This document shows positions 1-8,380 of a DNA stretch of 54,757 nt, piece after piece. Each line of letters starts with the position of its first letter. Within the stretch, counting starts at the first letter, position 1. The translations under genes and the position numbers were made by a program. The notes under the pieces were generated by a model, which did no database searches, was not told where the DNA came from, and was given only the letters and a program-made list of their open reading frames with translations. Origin of the DNA: Algoriphagus aquimarinus (lineage in GTDB: Bacteria; Bacteroidota; Bacteroidia; Cytophagales; Cyclobacteriaceae); the NCBI RefSeq assembly GCF_007997215.1, contig NZ_VORW01000026.1, positions 1 to 54,757 on the forward strand, given 5' to 3'.

Positions 1-658
1 CTTCCCCGATCAGTTTCATTTCTTTCTCAGGGGAAAGTTCTGTTTCGTAAGAGGCAAGGTTTATCGGAGTTTTTTCAATTTCTAATTCATCATCGATACT
101 GCTAGGTAAAACTTCCGTAAGGAAATCCGCTCCATGAGTAAGTGAACCGCCAAAATGACCGGCAACTGATACGCAAATGGCTGTAAGAAAAAGTGTGGAT
201 CGAAAGGCTTTTATCTGAGTAGGGTTGGGGTTACTTCTGATTTTGGAGAGAAAAAATAAGGTGATAAGACTCAATACTGCAGTACCTATTCCTATCCATT
301 GATGCAAATCCAAAAGCTCGCCAGTTGTTCCTTCATTGCTTGCCAATAACCAGCCCATCGGTGCAGCGATAATTGCACTTATTGCCCCAATAGCTGCTAA
401 AATCAGTATTCCAGGCCTGATCTTGGAGTTGAACTTTCCGAAGGTGAATAGCTCCATTAATCCTGCCACCACAATCAGCGCGATAGGGAAATGGACAATC
501 ATTGGATGCAGTCTTCCTATAAATTGCCACAGCCAAAAGGAGGTTTCTTCGACAACTTCAGTCTGTGCAAATGCTGAGGAATTAATGAAAAGCATGGCTC
601 CTCCAAGTAGAAAGAGGTAAAATGGGAGCGAGGAAGATTTTTGAGATTGATTTTTCAA
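1..658 (-). CDS. DUF2231-type membrane protein, 3' end cut by window edge
   Basis: The reverse strand reads open from a TTG at 658 to the window edge, about 219 codons. The first residues are basic/polar, followed by a hydrophobic segment ending in SSAFAQ, which looks like a Sec signal peptide. About four membrane segments follow. The first contains HPMIVHFPIALIVV, the hallmark of the DUF2231 domain, and the fourth ends in HFGGSLTHG. In Bacteroidota this domain is often followed by a Planctomycete-type cytochrome c domain; here the sequence stops at the window edge, so that is only expected. TTG is chosen because an upstream in-frame stop leaves no ATG before the signal peptide; an internal ATG at about residue 25 would destroy the signal. 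A role in membrane redox or haem-linked electron transfer is inferred. Confidence 0.75.
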   Translation of the reverse strand, partial: MKNQSQKSSSLPFYLFLLGGAMLFINSSAFAQTEVVEETSFWLWQFIGRLHPMIVHFPIALIVVAGLMELFTFGKFNSKIRPGILILAAIGAISAIIAAPMGWLLASNEGTTGELLDLHQWIGIGTAVLSLITLFFLSKIRSNPNPTQIKAFRSTLFLTAICVSVAGHFGGSLTHGADFLTEVLPSSIDDELEIEKTPINLASYETELSPEKEMKLIGE

Positions 659-810
659 GTGTGTCCTATATAAAGCAAACGATTTAATACTTGCTGAGTA
701 TTAGAAGAGTACTTATCCAACAGTTGAAAAATAGTGGTTTTGTCGGGTAAATGTATCCTGTTTGTGGGTTGATTTGATGAATGGGGAAAGAGGTAGGTGA
801 AATATTGTAT

Positions 811-834
811 GCTTCGACTTCGCTCAGCCTGACA
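811..834 (+). repeat. Isolated copy of the CTTCGACTTCGCTCAG repeat
   Basis: The sequence GCTTCGACTTCGCTCAGCCTGAC is a single copy of the unit that forms the decayed array at 4886-5190. An inverted copy lies at 29411-29434. It is non-coding and sits downstream of no obvious gene end. Confidence 0.7.
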
Positions 835-896
835 ACCGTGAGCATGCGAAGATCTCCAATTAATTGACAAGAGGATTCTTGTTCAGTCAATACACA

Positions 897-1068
897 GAAC
901 ACGTCCCTTTAGGGACAAGCTATGGGTAGAAAAATTTAAAATTGAAAGCCTGCCGTGCCTTTAGGTACGGCTCTGTATTAATCAATGATATTAGGGCTGT
1001 ACCTAAAGGCACCGCAAAAAAAATCGTACAAATCAATAACTACCCATAGTCTGCCCCGATGGGGCAAT
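897..1068. repeat. Nested REP/BIME-like palindromic element
   Basis: About 170 nt show nested symmetry. A small hairpin (GTCCC TTTA GGGAC, 903-916) lies outside; CTATGGGTAG at 920-929 is the exact inverse of CTACCCATAG at 1040-1049; and the centre has two opposed, near-identical hairpins (GCCGTGCCTTTAGGTACGGC at 952-971 and its inverse at 995-1015). A further GC-rich hairpin (TGCCCCGATGGGGCA) follows at 1052-1066. This matches the style of REP/BIME elements mobilised by RAYT (TnpA-REP) transposases. No such transposase is in the window. Confidence 0.7.
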
Positions 1069-1166
1069 TGTGAATTTTGGGATTATGCAATCAATGTAAT
1101 TCGCTCCCCGCCTACCGGCCAGCAGGTTTCAGAGCTTTGGTAGTTTTATGTTTTTTCATGACCCTA

Positions 1167-1309
1167 TGGCGCAAGTCTTCGGACTTGTGCCTTTTGAAAT
1201 GCAGTCTTCAGACTGCCATGGTTTAGGTCATATCCAATAGAAGTCTGAAGACTTCATTGATTTGAGTCCAAGCCTACCTGAATTAGACAGGTCTGAAGAC
1301 TTGAACTAA
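1167..1309. repeat. Composite GTCTGAAGAC repeat, copy 1
   Basis: This block begins TGGCGCAAGTCTTC, contains TTGTGCCTTTTGAAATGCAG, and ends GGTCTGAAGACTTGAACTAA. The same three anchors occur in the same order at 54421-54594, with a more divergent middle. It contains perfect palindromes built on a GTCT(TC/GA)AGAC core, such as 1201-1216 and 1240-1255. It looks like a non-autonomous, REP-like dispersed repeat. The function is unknown. Confidence 0.75.
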
Positions 1310-1433
1310 TCCAGCAGGATAGTGTAGCTAAGGGTTTGGAGTATTACGCTAAATGGGGCAGAGGAACTTAACTATAAGCTGTGCTCTCTTTGTCACACTC
1401 TCTGCTCTTTGTGGTTAGAAAGTCAGATTTTCA
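1310..1433. other. Rest of the 659-1488 gap: no gene seen
   Basis: Apart from the repeats listed separately, the gap between the DUF2231 gene and the sugar dehydrogenase holds no supportable ORF. At 1382-1418 there is a low-complexity phrase (CTCTCTGCTCTTTGTGGTTAGAAA) of a type also seen at 16519-16556 and 26479-26508. Confidence 0.5.
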
Positions 1434-1470
1434 GAAAAAAAAGCCCTGTCTCGAATTGAAACAGGGCTAT
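1434..1470 (-). terminator. Intrinsic terminator of the sugar dehydrogenase gene
   Basis: Read on the minus strand, AGCCCTGTTTC pairs with GAGACAGGGCT across a short loop and is followed by a run of eight T. It lies about 20 nt after the stop codon of the gene ending at 1489. Confidence 0.85.
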
Positions 1471-1488
1471 TGTGCTGCTCGAATACCT

Positions 1489-4296
1489 TTAATTCGTAGT
1501 GTTTGAGAATTGAACTTCATTAACACTCATCAAAATTTCTTCACCTTTTACCTCAGGATTTTTGAAAATGATGTACACATCATGTCTTCCAGATACGGAT
1601 GATAAAGTGACTTTTCCCAGAGAGGAATTTTGTCTTCTCCAATCGATGAAATTCGTACCAGCAGGTGGTCTGAATCCTCCGCCTGCCTTGGCTACAAGAG
1701 GTTCGGATTGCCCGATTACTTCACCGGTAGGAGAGTCGATTCTGATCTCTACCGATCCGCCTTTAGCATCCACTCTTGCCGAGATACTGGCATATACAAT
1801 GATTTCCTTGATGCCGGTTAGATCCAGATTTTTGAAACCTATATGCGACTGGTCGCCTACCATAAAGAAATTTACGCTGGGCGTAGTAAGCAGGTTGACA
1901 CCTTTTCTGACTTCAGCGGTTTGAGGATCCAAATATGGGTTTTTCAATGCTACAAAATCACTTCCGGCCAAAGCAGGGACGTTTCCATTTCCTTTGTCAG
2001 TATATGCTGCATGCAACAAGAAACTTCCTTGCCCATCTTCACCCTCAGGAATAGAGGTTTTCACAGTTCCTGTGAGTGGTAATGATTTCGCAGTTGCTTT
2101 CAACGCATTCATATTCATGATATAATCCACCATGCGTTTTGCATCAGCTTTTGCCAGTTGCGGATGAGCGCTCATTGCGTGCTCCCCCCAAACTCCAGCT
2201 CCACCATTGATGATTTTATCTACCAGCATATCTACGTTTGCTGGAGTATTTTCATACTTGGCAGCCACAGCCGCATAGCTCGGGCCGATGGAAGTTTCAG
2301 AGTATTGGTGGCAGGATTTGCAATCACTGGTTTCTATGAGATTTCTACCAATGTTCTCTATTGCCTCGGATTCTACCCCGCTTTGCTTGGATGCGATCTC
2401 GATCGGATCAAATCCAGAAGGGACATAGTCAAAAGTAACCGCAACTTCATTTGCCTGTATTTTGCCGTCAGCAGTACTGCCGTCCTCATTGTCACTTACA
2501 GCAATGCTATACTGCATGGAATTGTCTCCAAAATAGAAGGATTTGTTCGCGTCTTTGAAGTCGATGGTGACTTTAGGCTGATCATTGCCTGCGATTACAT
2601 CAAAAGATGAGGTGTTGGATTCGCCCTTGGTGTCGGTCACAGTCAATATCACATGATGTTTACCGGCTTTCTCGAAGGTATAAGTAGCATTGACGCCTTT
2701 CAATTCTGTTGTCTGGCCATCTGCACCTTCTAATTTCCATGTGTAGTCCAATTTTCCTTGGTCGTAATCATCGTAGTCATTTGTGCCTTCCGCAGAGAAA
2801 TTAGCGGTAAATGGAATAGCTCCAGACATTTTATCTGAAGTTGCGACCACGTTTGGCCTACGATTGCCTGCATTATATTCAATTTTTACGATTCGGGAAT
2901 TTGCATTTCCGCGGAACCAGGCGCTACCATATTCTAGGACATAAAGTGCTCCATCCGGGCCAAAGTCCATGTCGATTGCAGAGCTGAAGGCGTCATTTGG
3001 TAAAAATCTTTCCATGGACTCAAAGTCACTATTTTCGTCCATGGTCACAGACATGATCCATCCTCGCATAAAGTCTACTATCAGCCATTTTCCTTCATAG
3101 TAGGCTGGGAATACATTAGGCGCGCCTGCTTTGAAATCTGATTTTCTAAATACCGGGCCACCTGTGGCACTTCTTCCTGAGCTTCCAAGAATTGGGAACT
3201 GCTCGGAAACTCCATAAGGATACCAGATCATAGCTGGCACTACTGGAGTTGGTAATTCCACAAGACCGGTATTATTCACGGATTCATTCACCGGTTTATT
3301 CACATCAAATGGCGCACCATAGGTGTCTGTTTCTAAGTCATGACGATTATAAGGGATATTGTCACCAATGAAATATGGCCATCCAAAGAAACCAGGGCCT
3401 TTTGCTTGATTAAATTCGTCGTAGCCACGTGGCCCCCAGATCGAATCTTTTGCAGCATCAGGACCTACTTCACCCCAGTATAAATAGCCAGTTTTGCTAT
3501 CCAAAGTTGGTCTCCATGCGTTTCTATGCCCCATGGTGTAGATCTCCGGTTTTGTTTTCTCTGTTCCTTCCGGAAAAAGGTTGCCCTTAGGAATGGTATA
3601 AGTTCCGTCATCTTCAGGGTGGATTCTAAGGATTTTTCCTCTCAAATCATTAGTGTTTCCTGGAGCACGCTGATCATCGGAATTTTCATGACCTGGGCGT
3701 TCATCAAGATTGGAAGTTCCAGAGCCCGGATTCACCGTATTATTTCCGACAGTTAGATATAAGTTGCCTTCTTGGTCAAAGACCATCCCACCTCCAGTAT
3801 GGCAGCATTCTTCCCGTTGTGTTGGAACGGCCAAAATGACTTTTTTGGAAGACTCGACAAGTGTGTTTCCATCCAATTCCCATCTTGCCAACACATGCTG
3901 TGTGTCCTCAGGATCGGCATAATACATGTAGATCCAATGATTGGTTTCATAATTCGGGTGAACGATGACTCCCATCAGTCCTTCTTCGGCTTCCCTGACG
4001 TTACCTTCTTTGTTGGTGTATTTCGTATTGACAGGAATGGTCGCCACTAATGTCACTTCCCCTGTATTTTCATCCAGTATTTTTACTCCACCTTTTCGTT
4101 CTACAAAAAGGATTTTTTTGCCGGGCAGAAAAGTCATTTCCATAGGTTCATCCATGCCTTCAGTCAGGACTACTTTGGTGAATCGGTTTTCATCGGGTTT
4201 TTCTTTGGATTCTTGTGGTTCGGGTTTCGAACAGGAGAAAAATCCCAGTAGCAGCGCTAGACTCAGCGTCGCGAGTGATCGGTAAGTTTGTTTCAT
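1489..4296 (-). CDS. Lipoprotein PQQ-type sugar dehydrogenase fused to PKD, cytochrome c and beta-sandwich domains
   Basis: The 935-residue product has a signal ending at Cys in GFFSC, so it is probably an outer-membrane or periplasmic lipoprotein. Residues about 35-480 form a six-bladed GSDH-type propeller (glucose/sorbosone dehydrogenase family) with conserved blocks such as EEGLMGVIVHPNY and GHRNAWRP. Residues about 485-575 look like a PKD domain. A class I cytochrome c follows, with C659-K-S-C662-H663 as the haem site and Met708 as a plausible axial ligand. The last 150 residues resemble a CBM6-like carbohydrate-binding sandwich. The family oxidises sugars or polyols using PQQ; the attached cytochrome would pass electrons on. 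The substrate is unknown. The gene is monocistronic, with its own terminator. Confidence 0.9.
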   Translation of the reverse strand: MKQTYRSLATLSLALLLGFFSCSKPEPQESKEKPDENRFTKVVLTEGMDEPMEMTFLPGKKILFVERKGGVKILDENTGEVTLVATIPVNTKYTNKEGNVREAEEGLMGVIVHPNYETNHWIYMYYADPEDTQHVLARWELDGNTLVESSKKVILAVPTQREECCHTGGGMVFDQEGNLYLTVGNNTVNPGSGTSNLDERPGHENSDDQRAPGNTNDLRGKILRIHPEDDGTYTIPKGNLFPEGTEKTKPEIYTMGHRNAWRPTLDSKTGYLYWGEVGPDAAKDSIWGPRGYDEFNQAKGPGFFGWPYFIGDNIPYNRHDLETDTYGAPFDVNKPVNESVNNTGLVELPTPVVPAMIWYPYGVSEQFPILGSSGRSATGGPVFRKSDFKAGAPNVFPAYYEGKWLIVDFMRGWIMSVTMDENSDFESMERFLPNDAFSSAIDMDFGPDGALYVLEYGSAWFRGNANSRIVKIEYNAGNRRPNVVATSDKMSGAIPFTANFSAEGTNDYDDYDQGKLDYTWKLEGADGQTTELKGVNATYTFEKAGKHHVILTVTDTKGESNTSSFDVIAGNDQPKVTIDFKDANKSFYFGDNSMQYSIAVSDNEDGSTADGKIQANEVAVTFDYVPSGFDPIEIASKQSGVESEAIENIGRNLIETSDCKSCHQYSETSIGPSYAAVAAKYENTPANVDMLVDKIINGGAGVWGEHAMSAHPQLAKADAKRMVDYIMNMNALKATAKSLPLTGTVKTSIPEGEDGQGSFLLHAAYTDKGNGNVPALAGSDFVALKNPYLDPQTAEVRKGVNLLTTPSVNFFMVGDQSHIGFKNLDLTGIKEIIVYASISARVDAKGGSVEIRIDSPTGEVIGQSEPLVAKAGGGFRPPAGTNFIDWRRQNSSLGKVTLSSVSGRHDVYIIFKNPEVKGEEILMSVNEVQFSNTTN

Positions 4297-4844
4297 TGGT
4301 TATTGGTTTGGGCAAATTGATATTAGTAAAGTCCGCAATTTTGCCAGTGATGATATTCTCTTTGCCTAAAAGGACGGAGGACCAAAGACAGGAGATCGGA
4401 GGGACCTCATTTCTTGAGTTTACCAGCTTTTATGCTTTTTGAATCTCGACAGTAGAAAAGCGGATAAAATAGGATAGCCTGCTTGTTTATTGGTAGTTTC
4501 TGTCTAATTCTGGCTAAAAACCACAGGAAATACAAGTCGTAAGTTGCTTTGCGGCATTTTCTTGGGATGAATAGTCGTGGGACTAAATATATTGTGTCGA
4601 AATGAAAAAATACAGATTTGGAGCAATTATTTTTCGCGTCTATGTAACGTTGCTTAGAGGATATGCGAAAAACAATCGCATTACTTTTTAATAGGCTGGA
4701 TCAATACTAATTGAAAGTGGTATTTCACTCCTTCAGAGCTTTGCTAACCTAATGCTTTATTTACCCAGCCCTATCGAACTGGGCTATGTTATAGCGGACT
4801 TTCATCCCTATTTCATCAAAATGTTTACATGTTGGTCTCTGCGA
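4297..4844. other. Non-coding gap, first part: no gene seen
   Basis: This stretch upstream of the dehydrogenase presumably carries its promoter, but I see no clear TAnnTTTG/TTTG pair. No ORF here has a recognisable product, a plausible start or neighbouring context. Confidence 0.5.
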
Positions 4845-4862
4845 TCCCGATAGACATCGGAA
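4845..4862. repeat. Degenerate copy of the TCCCGATAGCTATCGGGA palindrome
   Basis: TCCCGATAGACATCGGAA differs at a few positions from the perfect 18-nt palindrome at 39495-39512, which suggests a decayed copy of the same dispersed element. Confidence 0.5.
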
Positions 4863-4885
4863 CATTGCGACCTTTGTGTTTAACC

Positions 4886-5190
4886 CTTCGACTTCGCTCA
4901 GGGTGACAGTAACTTCGACTTCGCTACCAATGACAGATTGATTTGAGGACAACGAAAGCTGGTCAGTTCGAGCGGAGTCGAGAACCTTTCGACTTCGCTC
5001 AAGGTGACCCTGATTATGGTTGCAAACCAAATTACGGTCATTTCCTTTTTGTATGTTCGTAGAATATTTAAGACTCAGGGTGACAGTGACTTCGACTTCG
5101 CTCAGGGTGACAGTAACTTCGGTTTCGCACTGAGTGACAGTGACTTCGATTTTGCTCAGGGTGATAGTAACTTCGACTTTGCTCAGGGTT
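4886..5190. repeat. Decayed tandem/inverted array of a unit of about 27 nt
   Basis: The unit is approximately CTTCGACTTCGCTCAGGGTGACAGTAA. It appears at about 4887, 4913, 4989 (variant), then in near-tandem form from 5076 to 5190 with substitutions such as CTTCGGTTTCGCACTGAG and CTTCGATTTTGCTCAGG. An inverted copy at 4971-4985 pairs with the copy at 4989-5009 to make a long imperfect hairpin. The periodicity is about 27 nt (nine codons), so open frames across it encode a TVTLSEVEV-like peptide; I regard that as an artefact. Confidence 0.8.
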
Positions 5191-5211
5191 ATAATCCAAT
5201 CATTGGAACTC

Positions 5212-7419
5212 TTATTCCACCACAAACCAGGTATAGCCACCAGCAGGAATTTCTACTTGAATGTCAACGGAGTAATCTCGATTGAGTTGGTAGTTCTTTG
5301 CTGCTCCCTCTTCGATTTGGATTTTGGCTGTTTGAGCTAGGCCCGAGTAGTAAAGTGGCACATTGATAGATTTCTTGATAGGTTCTGAAGTAGGGTTAAA
5401 AAGCATAGCCAAGCCTTTCTCTTTTCCTTTCGGATCCACATGCATCCAGCCATCCCAGTCTCTACCATCAGCCCTTCTTAGTCGTACAATGTCTGCATTC
5501 AGTATGTCACGATATTCTTTGTACCAGTCAATTACATCGATTACCACTTCTTTGGTATCTTCGGTATCATACAATCTCGGGCCTCGATAGCAAGCCTGCA
5601 CACCTGCTCCATAATACTGCATCATCAATTGCTTGTAGTCTGTTAAATGCTCAGAAAGTGGTTCCAGAACAGCGTCTGCTCCACCTCCGTGATACGCCGT
5701 GAGCGGCACAAAGCCCCAGCCCATGGAAGGAGTCTTTTCCCAAGTGGCATCGTAAATATTTTGACGATTAAGTATTTTCTGTTGCTCGCGTGATAGTGAA
5801 AAGTTGACTTCTCTGTAGCCTAATGCGATTTTGTGAGAGCCATCAAGGAAATACCAATCAGGTGCATTGATGTAAATACCTTCGCCATTCATCCAACGGT
5901 AAAGTCCTTTTTGGAGATTCATCTGAACCCACTGAGAATCATCCAAGCCTTGGTGTCCAGGGTGAGAAGTGGAGGCGCAAACATCGCCTGGATATGGACC
6001 ATCGTTTTCGAAAATATCGAATCCTGTTTCAGTGTAAAAACTCTTGAGTTTTTGTAGGTAATCCAAACCCCATTCGCTGGCAAGACAGGGTGCATTTCCA
6101 AAGAAAGCTCCTCCCGGTTTGCCGGTGATAGGGCTGATTACATCATTTTCTGCATCTATACTCCTTGAACTGAAAAGTGAATATCCTCCGATTTTAATTC
6201 CCCGCTCATGTGCATAGTCCGCCAGAGATTTCCAACGGGCAATGTTTTCAGGGGAATCATCTTCCATATTGATATGACTTCCAAAACTTAGGATTAAAGC
6301 TTCGTAACCTGTGGCTACGCATTGCTCAATCGCAGTTTTTACCTCTTCATCATTTTTACTGACCAAATGCATGAAAATCGGATTTTGAAGAACCCAAGGA
6401 GCAATCGTGCGATACATCTTTTTCCTCGCCAATCCATTTCTCTCCCGACCATAGCTATCCAACACCAATTCATAGCTTCTGATAGACTCAAAATTATCAC
6501 CTGGCTCAAGTGAAATTCCAATTCCTTTATCTGGATAAATTTCCAAAACAGCTGGTGTTTCGTAATTGTAGTTAACCTGAGAAGTATAACTGGAATCCAT
6601 TTTCCAATGCGAAGCCTGATTGCTCAATTCAGCATGCATGGCATTATTGAAGGCAAAATTGTTCTCCACATACAATTGATGCTGCTTTTTCATTTTCTCT
6701 GTTGCTCCCACTACTGCAGACTCTTCCTCTACTATCGCCAGCATTTCGTGTTTTACCTGATCGATTTGATAAGAATTGTTTCCTTTAGTTTCCATCGTTA
6801 GATACTTGGAGATTAGTGGAATGTTATCGAAAATCTCGTAATGAATCTCCAAAGTCAAGCCGGTCAAATCGGGATGGGTATAAGAAAATGATAGCTTGAA
6901 GCCATTAGCGGGCAAAGGTTTGCCTGTCCAGTAGGCAATCTTGGTTGGGAAATGAGGGGTGATTTCGGAGACTTTATAGCTTTGGTATTGGAAATTGTTT
7001 TCGCCTTTCTCCAGATCTTTCAGCCATTTTTTCAAGAAATATCCTTTTTCAGATAGGTTGAGTTTACCTCCCACAGCATATTCCTTCCCATCGATTGTAA
7101 CTTCCGCTTCCGGCAAAACTGAGCGTAGCAATTGCTCTCCGTTCATTAGGTTTTTGAAGTCGTAACAAACGAGGTTGGGAGAGAGGTGAAAACTACGCTG
7201 AACCAGGCCATTACTTATCGTGAGTTCATTCTCCGAAGTAGTGATTAATTCAGCTGGATATGATTTATCAAAAAGTAGCCAGTCATTTTCGCTTTGCTGC
7301 GCAAAAGTGTTGATGCAGAATAGTAAAAAAATGAAAGTGAAAGAACAGATGTGAAGCCTTTTTTTATGGCCTATTAAGGGTGTAGAAAGCCATGGCTTTC
7401 CCAATATGTGCTTCAGCAT
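5212..7419 (-). CDS. Exported GH36-like glycoside hydrolase (alpha-galactosidase-like)
   Basis: The product is about 735 residues from the ATG at 7419; a longer frame would begin with TTG inside a hairpin. A hydrophobic segment ending NTFAQQ indicates a Sec signal after an unusually long basic N-terminus. The N-terminal 330 residues look like a beta-sandwich domain. A TIM-barrel domain follows with EALILSFGSHINMEDD and FDIFENDGPYPGD; the Asp residues in the latter are candidates for the nucleophile. The C-terminus is a beta domain ending in GGYTWFVVE. The layout resembles GH36/GH27-type alpha-galactosidases, and family assignment is tentative. It probably removes terminal alpha-linked sugars in the periplasm. 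It lies 67 nt downstream of the SDR gene, on the same strand. Confidence 0.65.
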   Translation of the reverse strand: MLKHILGKPWLSTPLIGHKKRLHICSFTFIFLLFCINTFAQQSENDWLLFDKSYPAELITTSENELTISNGLVQRSFHLSPNLVCYDFKNLMNGEQLLRSVLPEAEVTIDGKEYAVGGKLNLSEKGYFLKKWLKDLEKGENNFQYQSYKVSEITPHFPTKIAYWTGKPLPANGFKLSFSYTHPDLTGLTLEIHYEIFDNIPLISKYLTMETKGNNSYQIDQVKHEMLAIVEEESAVVGATEKMKKQHQLYVENNFAFNNAMHAELSNQASHWKMDSSYTSQVNYNYETPAVLEIYPDKGIGISLEPGDNFESIRSYELVLDSYGRERNGLARKKMYRTIAPWVLQNPIFMHLVSKNDEEVKTAIEQCVATGYEALILSFGSHINMEDDSPENIARWKSLADYAHERGIKIGGYSLFSSRSIDAENDVISPITGKPGGAFFGNAPCLASEWGLDYLQKLKSFYTETGFDIFENDGPYPGDVCASTSHPGHQGLDDSQWVQMNLQKGLYRWMNGEGIYINAPDWYFLDGSHKIALGYREVNFSLSREQQKILNRQNIYDATWEKTPSMGWGFVPLTAYHGGGADAVLEPLSEHLTDYKQLMMQYYGAGVQACYRGPRLYDTEDTKEVVIDVIDWYKEYRDILNADIVRLRRADGRDWDGWMHVDPKGKEKGLAMLFNPTSEPIKKSINVPLYYSGLAQTAKIQIEEGAAKNYQLNRDYSVDIQVEIPAGGYTWFVVE

Positions 7420-7437
7420 GAGTTTATTTGAATAGAG

Positions 7438-7482
7438 GTTTTGCCTAATCAATAAACAATGATTTTACTGATCAGGCAAAAC
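7438..7482 (-). other. Hairpin between the SDR gene and the glycosidase gene
   Basis: GTTTTGCCT at 7438-7446 pairs with AGGCAAAAC at 7474-7482; the adjoining TCA/TGA bases can extend the stem. There is no T-run on the minus strand, so it is a weak terminator at best. It could instead be a processing or attenuation site in the leader of the glycosidase mRNA. Confidence 0.5.
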
Positions 7483-7486
7483 TTAT

Positions 7487-8281
7487 TTAAATAATTGACT
7501 TTACTAGTCCACCTTCAACCCGGATGGCTGCACCATTGGTGGCGGAAGCCAGCGGACTGGAATAATACACCACAGTATCTGCTACTTCCTCTACAGCTGC
7601 AAATCGCTGAATCAGTGAAGTTGGTCTCATATCCTGGAAGAATTCTTCCTCTACTTTTTGCACTGACTTTCCACTTGATTCTGACATGTCTTCGATGAAT
7701 TTGCCTACGCCTTTTGATTTGGTAGGACCAGGTAAAATTGAATTGACCGTGACGTTCGTGCCTTTGGTGAGTTCAGCTAAACCTCTTGCTACTGCCAATT
7801 GAGCAGTTTTGGTCATGCCGTAGTGGATCATTTCGTCAGGGATGAATACACCGGATTCGCTGGAAATGAAAATGATTCTGCCCCAGTTTTTAGTTAGCAT
7901 TTTCGGGAAATACTGTCTGGAAAGACGAATTCCGCTCATGACGTTCATTTCGAAGAATCTAAACCAATCTTCGTCGGGAATGTCTACAAAAGCTTTTGGC
8001 TCAAAGATGCCTGCATTATTGATCAAAATATCTACTTCAGGAAGTGCTTTAAGTAGGTTGTCTACTTCTTCCACTTTGGTGAAATCAGCCGGAATACCAG
8101 TGACTTTGTCGCTTCCTGTTTCTGCTTTAAGTTCTGCAATGGCTTTATCTACACCTTCTTGAGATCTGCCGTTAATGATTACAGTAGCTCCTTCTACTAA
8201 AAATCTCCTTGCGATAGCAAAACCAATTCCTGCTGTGGATCCAGAGATGAATGCTTTTTTATCTTCTAATTTTAAATCCAT
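7487..8281 (-). CDS. SDR-family NAD(P)-dependent oxidoreductase
   Basis: The 264-residue product is a classical short-chain dehydrogenase. The cofactor motif is G14-S-T-A-G-I-G20, NNAG is at 88-91, and the catalytic set is S141, Y154 and K158 (YGMTK). The length fits the family. There is no signal peptide, so it is cytoplasmic. Such enzymes interconvert alcohol and carbonyl groups on sugars, steroids or fatty acyl groups; the substrate cannot be read from the sequence. Its position between a glycosidase and a Gfo/Idh/MocA oxidoreductase on the same strand suggests sugar oxidation, which is inference. Confidence 0.9.
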   Translation of the reverse strand: MDLKLEDKKAFISGSTAGIGFAIARRFLVEGATVIINGRSQEGVDKAIAELKAETGSDKVTGIPADFTKVEEVDNLLKALPEVDILINNAGIFEPKAFVDIPDEDWFRFFEMNVMSGIRLSRQYFPKMLTKNWGRIIFISSESGVFIPDEMIHYGMTKTAQLAVARGLAELTKGTNVTVNSILPGPTKSKGVGKFIEDMSESSGKSVQKVEEEFFQDMRPTSLIQRFAAVEEVADTVVYYSSPLASATNGAAIRVEGGLVKSII

Positions 8282-8380
8282 TGATTGTGGTTATTAAAAA
8301 TGACTAGTTGAAAAGCAGCGAAATGCTACATGATAAGGTTAAATAAAGTGGGAGTAAGAAAATTCGCCTACAGTAAATTT

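Noticed and set aside
336..620. Forward-strand ORF near the left end
   Set aside because: It lies opposite the DUF2231 gene, which has a clear signal peptide, membrane segments and conserved motifs; the forward frame has none.
2158..2610. Forward ORF of 150 codons within the sugar dehydrogenase gene
   Set aside because: It is antisense to the conserved PKD and cytochrome region, and no domain or start context supports it.
4886..5190. Possible CRISPR array
   Set aside because: The units are adjacent or interrupted irregularly, have decayed, lack unique spacers of constant length, and have no cas genes nearby.
4761..5240. Open reading frame of 159 codons across the repeat array, minus strand
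   Set aside because: The peptide is a translation of a 27-nt repeat, has no recognisable domain, and lies in a non-coding gap; the frame stays open only because the repeat is a multiple of three.
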